54,323 bases of DNA, from the NCBI GenBank assembly GCA_022511225.1, contig JAFLRZ010000008.1:38089-92411 (forward strand), read 5' to 3'. Positions 7,817-15,823 of the stretch are shown here, piece by piece. The notes below the pieces were generated by a model. The model searched no databases and had not been told where the DNA came from. It saw only the letters and a list, made by a program, of their open reading frames with translations. This DNA is from Eubacterium sp. (GTDB taxonomy: Bacteria; Bacillota; Clostridia; Oscillospirales; Acutalibacteraceae). Position 1 is the stretch's first letter; every line of letters begins with the position of its first letter. The translations under genes were made by a program, and so were the position numbers.

Positions 7817-8818
7817 ATGGAAGTTAAAGATATATTGCTTAATTTAAGAAAAACTAATGATCTCACACAGGATGAAATGGCGAAGAAGTTATTTGTCACA
7901 AGACAGGCGGTGTCTCGTTGGGAGAATGGTGAAACAATCCCTAATGTGGATACATTAAAGCTAATTTCAAATATCTTTGATATTTCAATTAATTCTCTAA
8001 TAACTGATAACAAATCAAACGATATTCAGGATGACAAAATTAACTCAAACCGTTTTTTAGGATTTGCAAAGCTTTATGAACATAGCAGACCGACAATTCC
8101 TGATTCTGCTTGCAATATAGTGTTGAATTATTATGAATATAAGCCTAATCAGATTGTTGATTTAGGTTGCGGAACGGGTCTGTCAACAATGGCTTGGATT
8201 GATAAATGCGATAATATAATCGGTATTGATCCAAATGAAGAAATGCTGTCAATAGCAAAGCAGAAAAGTGATGATATTTCATTTATAAGAGCATATTCTG
8301 ATAACACAACCTTGCCCGAGAATTCAACGGATATTGTGATCTGTTCACAATCGTTTCATTGGATGAATCCTACTGATACATTAGCAGAGGTTAATCGTAT
8401 TCTAAAACCGCACGGAGTATTTGCAACAGTAGATTGTGATTGGCCTCCTATGTGCAGCTTAGAAGCAGAGCTGGCTTATTCTCAGTTGCTTAACAAGGTT
8501 AGATTTATTGAACTTGAAAACAAAGATATTTTCAAAACTTTTCAGCGTTGGAATAAAGATAAACACTTGCAGAACATTAAACAAAGTGGTTATTTCAGAT
8601 ATTGCCGAGAGATTGTTTTCTTGAACAAAGAAAAATGCAATGCAGACAGATTTATCGGCATTGCGCTTAGTCAAGGCGGTTTACAGACCATTTTGAAAAC
8701 GCAACCCTATTTAATTGAAAATGATATTGAATTGTTTGAGAAAAAGATAAAATCTATTTATGGTGATAAAGAATTTGACATCAGTTTTTGTTATCGTATG
8801 AGAATAGGCGTTAAATAA
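7817..8818 (+). CDS. XRE helix-turn-helix / SAM methyltransferase fusion
   Basis: 333 aa. Residues 1-65 are a Cro/CI-type HTH (LRKTNDLTQDEMAKKLFVTR, then QAVSRWENGETIP). Residues about 78-333 form a class I methyltransferase with motif I VDLGCGTGLST (114-124), acidic IGIDPNEEML, and the post-motif FHWMNPTDTLAEVNRILKP. An in-frame TTG lies further upstream, but ATG 7817 has AGGTGA and follows the promoter. The protein could both sense and modify a small molecule and control its own transcription; this is inference. It opens a run of small-molecule-modifying genes on the plus strand. Confidence 0.85.
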   Translation: MEVKDILLNLRKTNDLTQDEMAKKLFVTRQAVSRWENGETIPNVDTLKLISNIFDISINSLITDNKSNDIQDDKINSNRFLGFAKLYEHSRPTIPDSACNIVLNYYEYKPNQIVDLGCGTGLSTMAWIDKCDNIIGIDPNEEMLSIAKQKSDDISFIRAYSDNTTLPENSTDIVICSQSFHWMNPTDTLAEVNRILKPHGVFATVDCDWPPMCSLEAELAYSQLLNKVRFIELENKDIFKTFQRWNKDKHLQNIKQSGYFRYCREIVFLNKEKCNADRFIGIALSQGGLQTILKTQPYLIENDIELFEKKIKSIYGDKEFDISFCYRMRIGVK

Positions 8819-8822
8819 AGAG

Positions 8823-8858
8823 ATCAGGGTGTATTGTGGCACCCTGATTTCTTTATTT
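8823..8858 (+). terminator. Terminator of the XRE-methyltransferase gene
   Basis: A 9-bp stem, ATCAGGGTG/CACCCTGAT, followed by TTCTTTATTTGTT. Confidence 0.8.
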
Positions 8859-8943
8859 GTTGGACTTTTATGAATCCTTATGTTATTATAAATTGATGCT
8901 GATATTAATTACTATGAAATGAGTTTAATGAAAAGGTGTAATT

Positions 8944-9456
8944 ATGAATGGATATATAAATCATTCTAAGATGTCAAGCGTTCTGCTAGATATGACCTGT
9001 GGATTGATGGACAATTTTCGAAGGGTTATATTGACTTGTGATTTGAACAAAGAGTTATATAATCAGCCCTTATGGAAACATATTTATCATGCAATGTATT
9101 GGTTCGATTATTGGTGCTGTACACCTAAAAATTTTGCGGGTGCTGCTTTTCATTGTGACAATCTTCACTCACTTGATATAAAATCTAATATTACAGTTAC
9201 ACAGGAAGATTTGTTAAATTATTATGAGATTATAAAATCGAAAACTAATAATTATCTTGAAAATTTGACCGATGATATGCTAAATGAAATAGTTGATAAT
9301 TGTGATAACAAATCAAGATTTGAATGTATTTTAGGTCAGTTCAGACACGTTGGTTTTCATCTTGGCAATGTGAATGCTATGACTATAGAAGACACAGGCA
9401 ATTGGCCATATGTGTCCGCAAGAGAAAAGGATTTTAAACACGATTTGTTTGAATAA
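8944..9456 (+). CDS. DinB-like family protein
   Basis: 170-aa protein of the DinB/YfiT-like four-helix-bundle type. Candidate metal-binding histidines lie in HIYHAMYWFDYW (about 45-56) and FRHVGFHLGNVNA (about 135-147). Known members include metal-dependent thiol transferases used in stress and detoxification; which reaction applies here cannot be said. AAAAGGTG precedes the ATG. The next gene begins 12 nt after the stop, so it heads a small operon. Confidence 0.72.
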   Translation: MNGYINHSKMSSVLLDMTCGLMDNFRRVILTCDLNKELYNQPLWKHIYHAMYWFDYWCCTPKNFAGAAFHCDNLHSLDIKSNITVTQEDLLNYYEIIKSKTNNYLENLTDDMLNEIVDNCDNKSRFECILGQFRHVGFHLGNVNAMTIEDTGNWPYVSAREKDFKHDLFE

Positions 9457-9468
9457 TGGTGAGAAAAA

Positions 9469-10152
9469 ATGTTTATTGAAAATAATATACTAAAGCATTA
9501 TTTGAAAAATGTATATTTCATAACAGGGACTGCTTATGCCGGTAAATCTACAATGGTGAAAATGTTGGCAGAAAAATATGATTTGATTTGCTGCGGTGAA
9601 AATTATCATTGCGAAGTTACCGATAAAGTGGCACAACCTGATATTCAACCAAATCTATACTATATGAGTCAAATGAACAGTTGGGAGGATTTTGTAAAGC
9701 GCTCTCCTGAAGAATATGAAAAATGGATGTATGGTGTATCTGATGAGGTTGCAGGATTTGAAATTGCGGAGTTAATATCACTATCTAAAGATAAAAAAGT
9801 AATAGTTGATACCAATATTCCGATTAGTGTATTGCAAGAAATATCAGATTATAATCATATTGCGGTTATGTTATCACCTCAAAGTATGAGCGTTGAACGC
9901 TTTTTCGACAGAAGCGATGAAGAAAAACAATTCATTCTTAGTGTAATAGAAAATTGTGATAATTCCGATGAGGTGATGGCAAATTACAAGGCTGGATTAG
10001 AACTCATTAATAGCGAGAAGCATTATAACGAATATGCTGATAGTGGATTTTTCACATTAGTTCGTGATAATAGTGAACAGGATACAAGAAAAGAAACGTG
10101 TGATAAACTTGCAAGACATTTTGGATTTATTACGAATATATTGAGTGATTGA
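9469..10152 (+). CDS. P-loop kinase-like protein (AAA/shikimate-kinase type)
   Basis: 227 aa. Walker A GTAYAGKST at residues 20-28, after the strand VYFIT, places it with small-molecule and nucleoside kinases. A later KKVIVDTNIPI segment (about 103-113) resembles a Walker B/DxD strand, and FFDRSDEEKQF resembles a lid. Substrate unknown. It sits between the DinB-like and APH-like genes with gaps of 12 and 1 nt, so the three are translated from one mRNA. AT-rich. Confidence 0.72.
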   Translation: MFIENNILKHYLKNVYFITGTAYAGKSTMVKMLAEKYDLICCGENYHCEVTDKVAQPDIQPNLYYMSQMNSWEDFVKRSPEEYEKWMYGVSDEVAGFEIAELISLSKDKKVIVDTNIPISVLQEISDYNHIAVMLSPQSMSVERFFDRSDEEKQFILSVIENCDNSDEVMANYKAGLELINSEKHYNEYADSGFFTLVRDNSEQDTRKETCDKLARHFGFITNILSD

Positions 10153-10153
10153 A

Positions 10154-11056
10154 ATGAATGACGAAAAAATTTTAGAATTATTAAAGAAACACTTCGATAT
10201 AAATATAGACTTAATAATCTTTAATCGTAAGGGTGGTTGTATTTCTTATATTTTGCATTGCGATAATGCAAAATATTTTCTTAAAATAATAGACAATGCC
10301 TTTTTAGATACTGTAATTCAGTCAATTGATATTCAGCAATATCTGATTGAGAATAATTTTCCTGTTCCCAAAATCATTGAAACTAAAGACGGCAAACCAT
10401 ATTTCATATTTGAAAATCAACTGTTTGTTTTATATGAATATATTGAAGGCATTGAACCAAATCTCGATGGAAATACCGCTGCTATAGGGGAACTTATTGA
10501 AAAGTTGCATTATTTAATGAGTAATTATCAGGACAAATTAATATCTCATAATAAAGAATTTTTTGTTGATAGATATATAAATATCCTAAAGAGAAAAGCC
10601 TATCCCAATAAGAAATTAAATGAATACATAGAAATCGGAAATCAGATCTGGAACAATATCAAAGACTTGTCATATGGTTTTTGTCACGGAGATTTGCACA
10701 GAGGTAATTTACTGCAAACAGAAGATGGAAGAATCTATATTCTTGATTTTGATACTGCTTGTTACGCTCCACAGTTATTTGATATTGCAGTTATGTGCGA
10801 TACAACGGATTATTTCAAGTTTAAGCATAAAGAGTTTGCTCATACAACAGAAGTATTCAATCAATTTATGCAATCCTATTTGAAACACAATAGTTTAGAT
10901 TTCAGCATAAATCAATTTTATGAATTTATTGCATTAAGACATTTTCAGTTACAGGCAACAATTGTTGAGATATATGGTCTTGATTGCATTGATGAAAAGT
11001 TTATTGATAAGCAATTAAAATGGATTGAACAATGGAGAAGATGTTATGAAAAATAA
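10154..11056 (+). CDS. Aminoglycoside-phosphotransferase-family kinase
   Basis: 300-aa protein-kinase-like small-molecule kinase (APH/choline-kinase fold). The catalytic loop CHGDLHRGN (177-185) and the metal-binding ILDFD (196-200) are intact. The N-terminal lobe shows GGCISYILHCDNAKYFLKI with the ATP-binding Lys. Members phosphorylate aminoglycosides, macrolides, homoserine, methylthioribose and others; the substrate here is not evident. ATG 10154 starts 1 nt after the previous stop; a GTG at 10145 is an alternative. The next gene begins inside its 3' end. Confidence 0.85.
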   Translation: MNDEKILELLKKHFDINIDLIIFNRKGGCISYILHCDNAKYFLKIIDNAFLDTVIQSIDIQQYLIENNFPVPKIIETKDGKPYFIFENQLFVLYEYIEGIEPNLDGNTAAIGELIEKLHYLMSNYQDKLISHNKEFFVDRYINILKRKAYPNKKLNEYIEIGNQIWNNIKDLSYGFCHGDLHRGNLLQTEDGRIYILDFDTACYAPQLFDIAVMCDTTDYFKFKHKEFAHTTEVFNQFMQSYLKHNSLDFSINQFYEFIALRHFQLQATIVEIYGLDCIDEKFIDKQLKWIEQWRRCYEK

Positions 11057-12527
11057 ACTTTATGGACTACAAAAAGATGCATATGATAGTATACTAAATG
11101 CCATTAAAAATGGAGAAAAGAGAATAATTATTCAATTTGCTACTGGCTTAGGAAAAAATAAAATTATATCAGCTTTGTCAGATTATTTTAATGATAATAG
11201 GGTGCTTATACTTTATGATAAAGCTACTGAAGTTGAGCAGTGCAAAGAAATAGTTTTTAGAGATAATTTAATAAAAAATAAAATTGGGGTTACAACTTAT
11301 GAGTCCGTACCTAAGATTCATGATTTTGATATAATAATTGCAAATAATATTGATTATTATAAAGGAAAAAGCAAAACTAATCTCATAAGAAGTATTGACA
11401 ACCAAATCTGTATTTTCTTTTCAAACTTCAGTTCTTTTGATAATAATGTTTACAATGAATTCAAATTAATTTATAGTACAAATAACAACGATACAATTCT
11501 GACCGAATTAAGTGTTATAAAAAACCTATATATCCCATTATTGGAAAAAACAGGTTTTAGTGATATTGAAATAGATAAAATTTATAACACGGATTTTTCA
11601 ATAAGACCAGACATTACTGCTAAAAAAGATGAAGTAACATACATATTTGAAACAAAACAGTATCGTTCTCATTTTGGGAATATAAAACTAGTTGAAAATG
11701 CAACAAAGCAAATTAATCGCTACAAAAAGATATCTGACAAATATAAAGATAATTATAAATTTGGTCTTATTTTACTTTGTGACCTCAATGACGATTTTAA
11801 GCAAACACTCGAGGAAGAAAATGAAATATTTATTCTTGATATAAAGAACTTGCTATCTTTATGTGAAAATGATTCTTTTCTTATTTCACAATTGCAAAAA
11901 TATGTATACTATTCGTTAGATAACATAGAAAAGGCAAAACTATCAATTGATTTTAGTGATTCAATTAAAATTACTAAAGAAATTTCTGATAACAGCATTG
12001 CTACAGGATTAATCGACAAAATCAAGAATTGTAAAACTGGTAACAATTATTCTAAACAATATGAAAATATATGTTACGATGTAATAAATTATCTTTTTGA
12101 TAATGACTTTTCACAAATTTCAAAGCAATATACAACCAAAGATAAAATGTTTCGGATGGATATTTTATGTAGTATAAAAGGCATAAAAGAGTTTTGGTAT
12201 TTCTTAATGCATTTTTATCATACTAAATTTGTTGTATTTGAGTCTAAAAACTATTCAGATAAAATTGAGCAAAACTTAATTTACGTTACCGAAAAATACC
12301 TGTTTGATTCAGCATTGAGAAATGTAGCATTTATTATTTCAAGAAAAGGTTTTGATAATAATGCAATAAAAGCAGCAATTGGTGTTTTAAGGGAACATAA
12401 TAAATTAATTATTGATATTACAGACACTGATTTAATCAACATGATTAATGATAAAAGTGAAGGAAAAGAACCAACTGATTATTTATTCAATAAGGTGGAA
12501 ATGTTCCTTATGGGAATTAGCAAATAG
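11046..12527 (+). CDS. Degenerate helicase/ATPase with two PD-(D/E)XK nuclease modules
   Basis: 494 aa. Residues 1-130 resemble the first RecA-like lobe of a type III restriction/SF2 helicase: YGLQKDAYDSI, then the Walker A-like IIQFATGLGKNK (29-39). The usual DEAD/DEAH box is replaced by DIIIANNID, and no second helicase lobe is seen. Two nuclease-like cores follow: RPDI (Asp189)..FETK (Glu202-Lys204), and YENICYDVI (Glu340)..RMDI (Asp372)..VFESKNYSDKI (Glu399-Lys401), the second very Mrr-like. ATG 11046 follows GGAGAAG and overlaps the APH-like gene by 11 nt. A restriction or anti-phage effector is a fair guess; unverified. Confidence 0.7.
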   Translation: MKNKLYGLQKDAYDSILNAIKNGEKRIIIQFATGLGKNKIISALSDYFNDNRVLILYDKATEVEQCKEIVFRDNLIKNKIGVTTYESVPKIHDFDIIIANNIDYYKGKSKTNLIRSIDNQICIFFSNFSSFDNNVYNEFKLIYSTNNNDTILTELSVIKNLYIPLLEKTGFSDIEIDKIYNTDFSIRPDITAKKDEVTYIFETKQYRSHFGNIKLVENATKQINRYKKISDKYKDNYKFGLILLCDLNDDFKQTLEEENEIFILDIKNLLSLCENDSFLISQLQKYVYYSLDNIEKAKLSIDFSDSIKITKEISDNSIATGLIDKIKNCKTGNNYSKQYENICYDVINYLFDNDFSQISKQYTTKDKMFRMDILCSIKGIKEFWYFLMHFYHTKFVVFESKNYSDKIEQNLIYVTEKYLFDSALRNVAFIISRKGFDNNAIKAAIGVLREHNKLIIDITDTDLINMINDKSEGKEPTDYLFNKVEMFLMGISK

Positions 12528-12605
12528 TATAATTAACATTAGCAATCAACAAAATTCTCACTTAATTTTTTATTCGGTTGTATAAAACGATTTGTTTTTT
12601 CAATC

Positions 12606-12634
12606 TTGACTAATTGTTAATAAAATGATATATT
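12606..12634 (+). promoter_or_regulatory. Promoter of leader peptide-methyltransferase transcript
   Basis: TTGACT (12606-12611), a 17-nt spacer and TATATT (12629-12634). Transcription should begin near 12641, about 30 nt before the ribosome-binding site of the leader peptide. Confidence 0.7.
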
Positions 12635-12668
12635 TAAAATAATAAATCTTGTTTATAACAAGATTAAA

Positions 12669-12826
12669 GAAAGGAGTTTGATTATGGGAGTTATTTTTGA
12701 GGTGGCTATCGCTTAAAAATAAATACCATCAATGCAAAAATGCACAGTTTATCTGTGTTTATTTGTGTTGCAATCAAACCTTTCGTGAAATTGAATTTTA
12801 GGACACGCAAGGCGTGTCCTTTTTTG
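12669..12826 (+). promoter_or_regulatory. Attenuation leader with intrinsic terminator
   Basis: A regulated 5' leader. The leader-peptide ribosome-binding region GAAAGG-AG-TTTGATT (12669-12683) can pair with AATCAAACCTTTC (12772-12784) over 13 bp with a 2-nt bulge. Inside lie AAATAAATAC (12717-12726)/GTGTTTATTT (12755-12764) and a CACAG/CTGTG hairpin. A terminator stem GGACACGC/GCGTGTCC (12801-12819) with a T-run ends at about 12826, before the methyltransferase gene. The layout fits ribosome-stalling or translation-coupled antitermination; the inducer is unknown. Confidence 0.7.
12684..12716 (+). CDS. Ten-residue leader peptide MGVIFEVAIA
   Basis: Ten codons, ATG to TAA, with a strong AAGGAG ribosome-binding site 7 nt upstream. 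The peptide M-G-V-I-F-E-V-A-I-A is short and hydrophobic. It resembles in style the macrolide-stalling leaders of erm genes (for example MGIFSIFVIS of ErmC, from memory). It precedes an intrinsic terminator and a methyltransferase gene. A regulatory rather than functional peptide is inferred. Confidence 0.7.
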   Translation: MGVIFEVAIA

Positions 12827-12894
12827 TGCTCATTTTTAAGCATAGCCGCCATAGGATATTTTTATTAACTAATAATATTTTGGAGGAACTTAAA

Positions 12895-13647
12895 TTGAGT
12901 TTAATTAACAAATCAAAAAATACAGATATTAAAATAAATACTTACAAAAACAAAATCAGTGAAATTAAAGATAATCAATATTTAATCAGTATGGTACCTG
13001 TTGAGGAAATATTAAGATTAGGCTGTGAGCTGGGACTTGATAAAAACAGCAGGGTTTTGGATCTGTGCTGTGGATATGGCACCGTCTTGAAAGTATGGGG
13101 TGAAGCTTTTGGCATATCAGGAACAGGCGTTGATATTTGCAAAGACTTTATACATACTGGTAAAAAGCGATTGAAAAGCAGTGGAGTTGAAAGTATTAAA
13201 CTGATTCATAAAGACGTTACAAAGTATGAAGACGATACCAAATATGATGTTGTTATTTGTAGTGAGACTATTGATTCGATTGATAATACTTTTCAGCTTA
13301 GTGAAAAATTTTTGAAAAAAGGCGGTACACTACTCTATCAAAAGGTTTTCTCAACTACTGAAGATGTACCAAAAGAGCTTGATGAGTTTGACGGTGGTGT
13401 ATATCCATTAACTAAGCTAAACAAAACATTTAATGATTTAGGATACTACATTACTCATTTTGCAACAGGGACAGAAAATGATTGGAATCGTTACTACACT
13501 TGGAGTGTTCGCAGAGATATTGATAAATTGCGTAAAAAGCCCAATAATTCAGAGCAACAAGAACGAGTTGATTATTGGAACTATATGCACTTCAAATACC
13601 GTATGCCATATGAAAATCAAGCTTTGTTTGGTTTGCAGAAATTATAA
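12895..13647 (+). CDS. SAM-dependent class I methyltransferase (attenuator-controlled)
   Basis: 250 aa. Start TTG 12895, 7 nt after GGAGGA. Motif I is VLDLCCGYGTVL (54-65), followed by GTGVDICKDFI (acidic motif II) and DVVICSETIDSID. The C-terminal part is aromatic-rich (NDWNRYYTWSVRRD). It is not an Erm-type rRNA dimethylase by motif, and looks closer to small-molecule or natural-product methyltransferases. It lies behind a leader peptide and terminator, so expression is probably induced, perhaps by a translation-targeting compound. A strong hairpin separates it from the DUF4037 gene. Confidence 0.82.
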   Translation: MSLINKSKNTDIKINTYKNKISEIKDNQYLISMVPVEEILRLGCELGLDKNSRVLDLCCGYGTVLKVWGEAFGISGTGVDICKDFIHTGKKRLKSSGVESIKLIHKDVTKYEDDTKYDVVICSETIDSIDNTFQLSEKFLKKGGTLLYQKVFSTTEDVPKELDEFDGGVYPLTKLNKTFNDLGYYITHFATGTENDWNRYYTWSVRRDIDKLRKKPNNSEQQERVDYWNYMHFKYRMPYENQALFGLQKL

Positions 13648-13655
13648 ATAAAAAA

Positions 13656-13685
13656 GGCTTGCAGTTCTAAACGGGGCTGCAAGCC
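13656..13685 (+). repeat. Intergenic hairpin before the DUF4037 gene
   Basis: A 9-bp stem GGCTTGCAG/CTGCAAGCC with a 12-nt loop. There is no T-run after it and a GCGGAG ribosome-binding site follows, so it looks like an RNA-stability or processing hairpin rather than a terminator. Confidence 0.55.
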
Positions 13686-13705
13686 GAACAAGCGGAGATA
13701 TTAAA

Positions 13706-14803
13706 ATGACTAAATTTATAAAAGGATTGGAATTGTGCGAAGGCTTTTTCAATGAATGCGCAAAGCCTATTATTGATAAATATTTCCCTGACTTGCAATA
13801 TTCAGCTGGGTTGATTGGTTATGGTTCTGATGTCCTTGGCTACGATGACGAGATATCCCGTGATCATATGTGGGGACCCCGTTTCTATATGTTCTTAAGC
13901 GAAAGCGATATAGATAAGAAAGATGAAATATTCAACAAATTTGCAGAAAATCTGCCATATGATTATATGGGTTATAGCGTTAACTTTACTGAGCCGGATC
14001 CAAATGATTGTGGCGTTCAGCATCCACAATTTATTAATAGCGGCAAGGTTAATCCATTGATATTTCTTCAAACGTTTGAAGAATTCCTTATTGATGAAAT
14101 CGGTACATCTGATTTGGATAATATTAAACCATTAGATTGGCTTGCGTTTTCAGAGCATAGGTTATTATCTTTAGTATCTGGCAAATTGTTTATAGACAAG
14201 CTTAATATCAGAGAACAAACAGTAAAAATAAATCTCTATCCTGATGAGGTGAAATTGTATCTTATAGCTTCACAATGGGAACTGATTTCATCCGAACAGG
14301 CATTTGTTAAGCGTTGCGGCGATTGCGGAGATGAGATAGGTTCTCAAATCATTTGCGCAAGAATCGCCGAAAGGTTAATGAGGCTATGTTTTCTTTACAA
14401 AGGCAAATATGCTCCGTACAGTAAATGGTTTGGGACTGCTTTCAACAAGTTGGATATTGATGAAAGTATAAAAGCGAAAACCAATGCTGCCTTGAAAGCT
14501 AAAAACTTGATAGAAAGAGAAAATAACCTTGTTGAAGCGCAAGCACTTGTAGCAGATTTACATAATGCTAGTGGACTTACAGACAAGGTCGATTATAGCA
14601 TTGAGTCTTATTTTGGAAGAGATATAAAGGTTATCTTTGCAGATAAGTTTGTTGATGCAATTGTTGAGAAATTAAAAGGTACAGTATTTGAAAATATGCC
14701 TCTCATAGGCACAATGAGTCAGTTTGGTGGATTATCAAACTTTGCTGATGAGAAGGTTTACTATGAGCAGATTAAAAAGATTTATGGAGTGCAAAGTGAA
14801 TAG
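13706..14803 (+). CDS. DUF4037 nucleotidyltransferase-like protein
   Basis: 365 aa. The N-terminal segment IGYGSDVLGYDDEISRDHMW (37-56) is the DUF4037 signature, a nucleotidyltransferase-fold active-site pattern (GSD then acidic residues). The middle (WLAFSEHRLLSLVSGKLF; CGDCGDEIG) and the helical C-terminus follow family expectation. The biochemical role of the family is not settled to my knowledge; transfer of a nucleotide to a small molecule is plausible. It overlaps the next gene, a second nucleotidyltransferase-like protein, by 8 nt, so the pair is co-translated. Confidence 0.78.
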   Translation: MTKFIKGLELCEGFFNECAKPIIDKYFPDLQYSAGLIGYGSDVLGYDDEISRDHMWGPRFYMFLSESDIDKKDEIFNKFAENLPYDYMGYSVNFTEPDPNDCGVQHPQFINSGKVNPLIFLQTFEEFLIDEIGTSDLDNIKPLDWLAFSEHRLLSLVSGKLFIDKLNIREQTVKINLYPDEVKLYLIASQWELISSEQAFVKRCGDCGDEIGSQIICARIAERLMRLCFLYKGKYAPYSKWFGTAFNKLDIDESIKAKTNAALKAKNLIERENNLVEAQALVADLHNASGLTDKVDYSIESYFGRDIKVIFADKFVDAIVEKLKGTVFENMPLIGTMSQFGGLSNFADEKVYYEQIKKIYGVQSE

Positions 14804-15335
14804 ATTAGAACAGGCAAATCATATTTTGTATGATTTGGGATTGCTTAATGAATTAAATAAATATGGTAAGTCTCATATTATCGGCAGTTACAGAATGGAC
14901 TTAATGGCATGGAACGATTTGGATATTGATGTTGAAAACGATTCTATGTCATTGTCAAAACTTCATCATCTTACAAATTTTATTTTAGACAATTTCAAGC
15001 CAACTTGGTATGAGGCTAAAGAGGAAATCAATGAGCAAGGCAATAAAGTTTGGTTTCAAGGTTTTGAGTTTTATTTAGATAACGAACTTTGGAATGTTGA
15101 TATTTGGTTTTTGGATAAGATCGCAATCAATAGAGGAGAGAAATACTGTAATGATATAACGGAAAAAGTTAAAAACAACGAAAATTTAAAAACCGCAATT
15201 ATTGAAATTAAGCAAGAGCTTATCTACAGAAATCTTTATTCCTTTGATAAATACACAAGTTTAGATGTTTATGATGCTGTGATAAATAAGGGTATTACAA
15301 ATATTGACGATTTTATTAAAAATATAGTGAATTAA
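14796..15335 (+). CDS. Nucleotidyltransferase-like protein
   Basis: 179 aa from GTG 14796, which follows TGGAG at good spacing (ATG 14784 is an alternative). The active-site-like segment is GSYRMDLMAWNDLDIDVE (30-47), the GS-x-D-x-D pattern of the nucleotidyltransferase superfamily. The later strand LWNVDIWFLDKI could give the third carboxylate. It starts inside the end of the DUF4037 gene. Candidate roles include adenylylation of an antibiotic or metabolite; no specific family is claimed. Confidence 0.72.
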   Translation: MNRLEQANHILYDLGLLNELNKYGKSHIIGSYRMDLMAWNDLDIDVENDSMSLSKLHHLTNFILDNFKPTWYEAKEEINEQGNKVWFQGFEFYLDNELWNVDIWFLDKIAINRGEKYCNDITEKVKNNENLKTAIIEIKQELIYRNLYSFDKYTSLDVYDAVINKGITNIDDFIKNIVN

Positions 15336-15349
15336 ATGAGGATTAGTAT

Positions 15350-15715
15350 ATGGAAGAAGTATTACTTGGCAATGTAATGGTTGATTGCAATGATGAGTTA
15401 AAATTACAGAACTTTTACGGAGAACTGTTAGGTTGGGAAAAATGTAAATTATTTGAAAGACCCGCCGTTCGCAGTTCAAACGGTATCGTGTTCCTATTTA
15501 TTGAAGAGCCGGATTATGTGCCGCCTATTTGGCCCGAAGAAGCAGGAAAACAACAAAAACAAATGCACTTCGATTTTCAAGTCGATGATGTAAATGCCGC
15601 TGTCTTAAAAGCAATATCGCTTGGCGCATCGAAAGCTCTCAATCAGTATGGGGGAGAGCATTTTACCACAATGATTGACCCTGCAGGTCATCCGTTTTGC
15701 TTATGCAAAAAGTAA
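15350..15715 (+). CDS. VOC-family (glyoxalase/bleomycin-resistance) protein
   Basis: 121 aa with two beta-alpha-beta-beta-beta units typical of the vicinal-oxygen-chelate superfamily. It has FYGELLGWEK near the start and MHFDFQVDDVNAAVLKAISLGA then DPAGHPFCL in the second half. Members are glyoxalases, dioxygenases, or thiol-transfer and drug-sequestering resistance proteins; which applies is unknown. It begins 14 nt after the nucleotidyltransferase-like gene with GAGGAT upstream, and is the last plus-strand gene of the cluster. From 15716 to 15791 nothing else is seen. Confidence 0.8.
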   Translation: MEEVLLGNVMVDCNDELKLQNFYGELLGWEKCKLFERPAVRSSNGIVFLFIEEPDYVPPIWPEEAGKQQKQMHFDFQVDDVNAAVLKAISLGASKALNQYGGEHFTTMIDPAGHPFCLCKK

Positions 15716-15791
15716 ATTTAAAGAGAAGTTAAACAATATGAACTGCATTGATGAATTATATATCTTACATTGTATGGAAGAGAAATAAGCA

Positions 15792-15818
15792 AAAGGCAGG
15801 CTTTGAATACCTGCCTTT
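15792..15818. terminator. Bidirectional terminator between convergent genes
   Basis: A 9-bp stem AAAGGCAGG/CCTGCCTTT with a T-rich 3' flank on the plus strand and an A-rich 5' flank. It serves the VOC gene (+) and probably tnpV (-). Confidence 0.75.
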
Positions 15819-15823
15819 AATCA

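Noticed and set aside
12684-13647. erm-type macrolide resistance gene
   Set aside because: The leader peptide is erm-like in style, but the downstream enzyme has a DLCCGYGT motif and C-terminus unlike KsgA/Erm rRNA dimethylases, so the name is not used.
13656-13685. Integron attC site
   Set aside because: A single hairpin without the conserved attC core sites and no integron integrase; more simply an mRNA hairpin.
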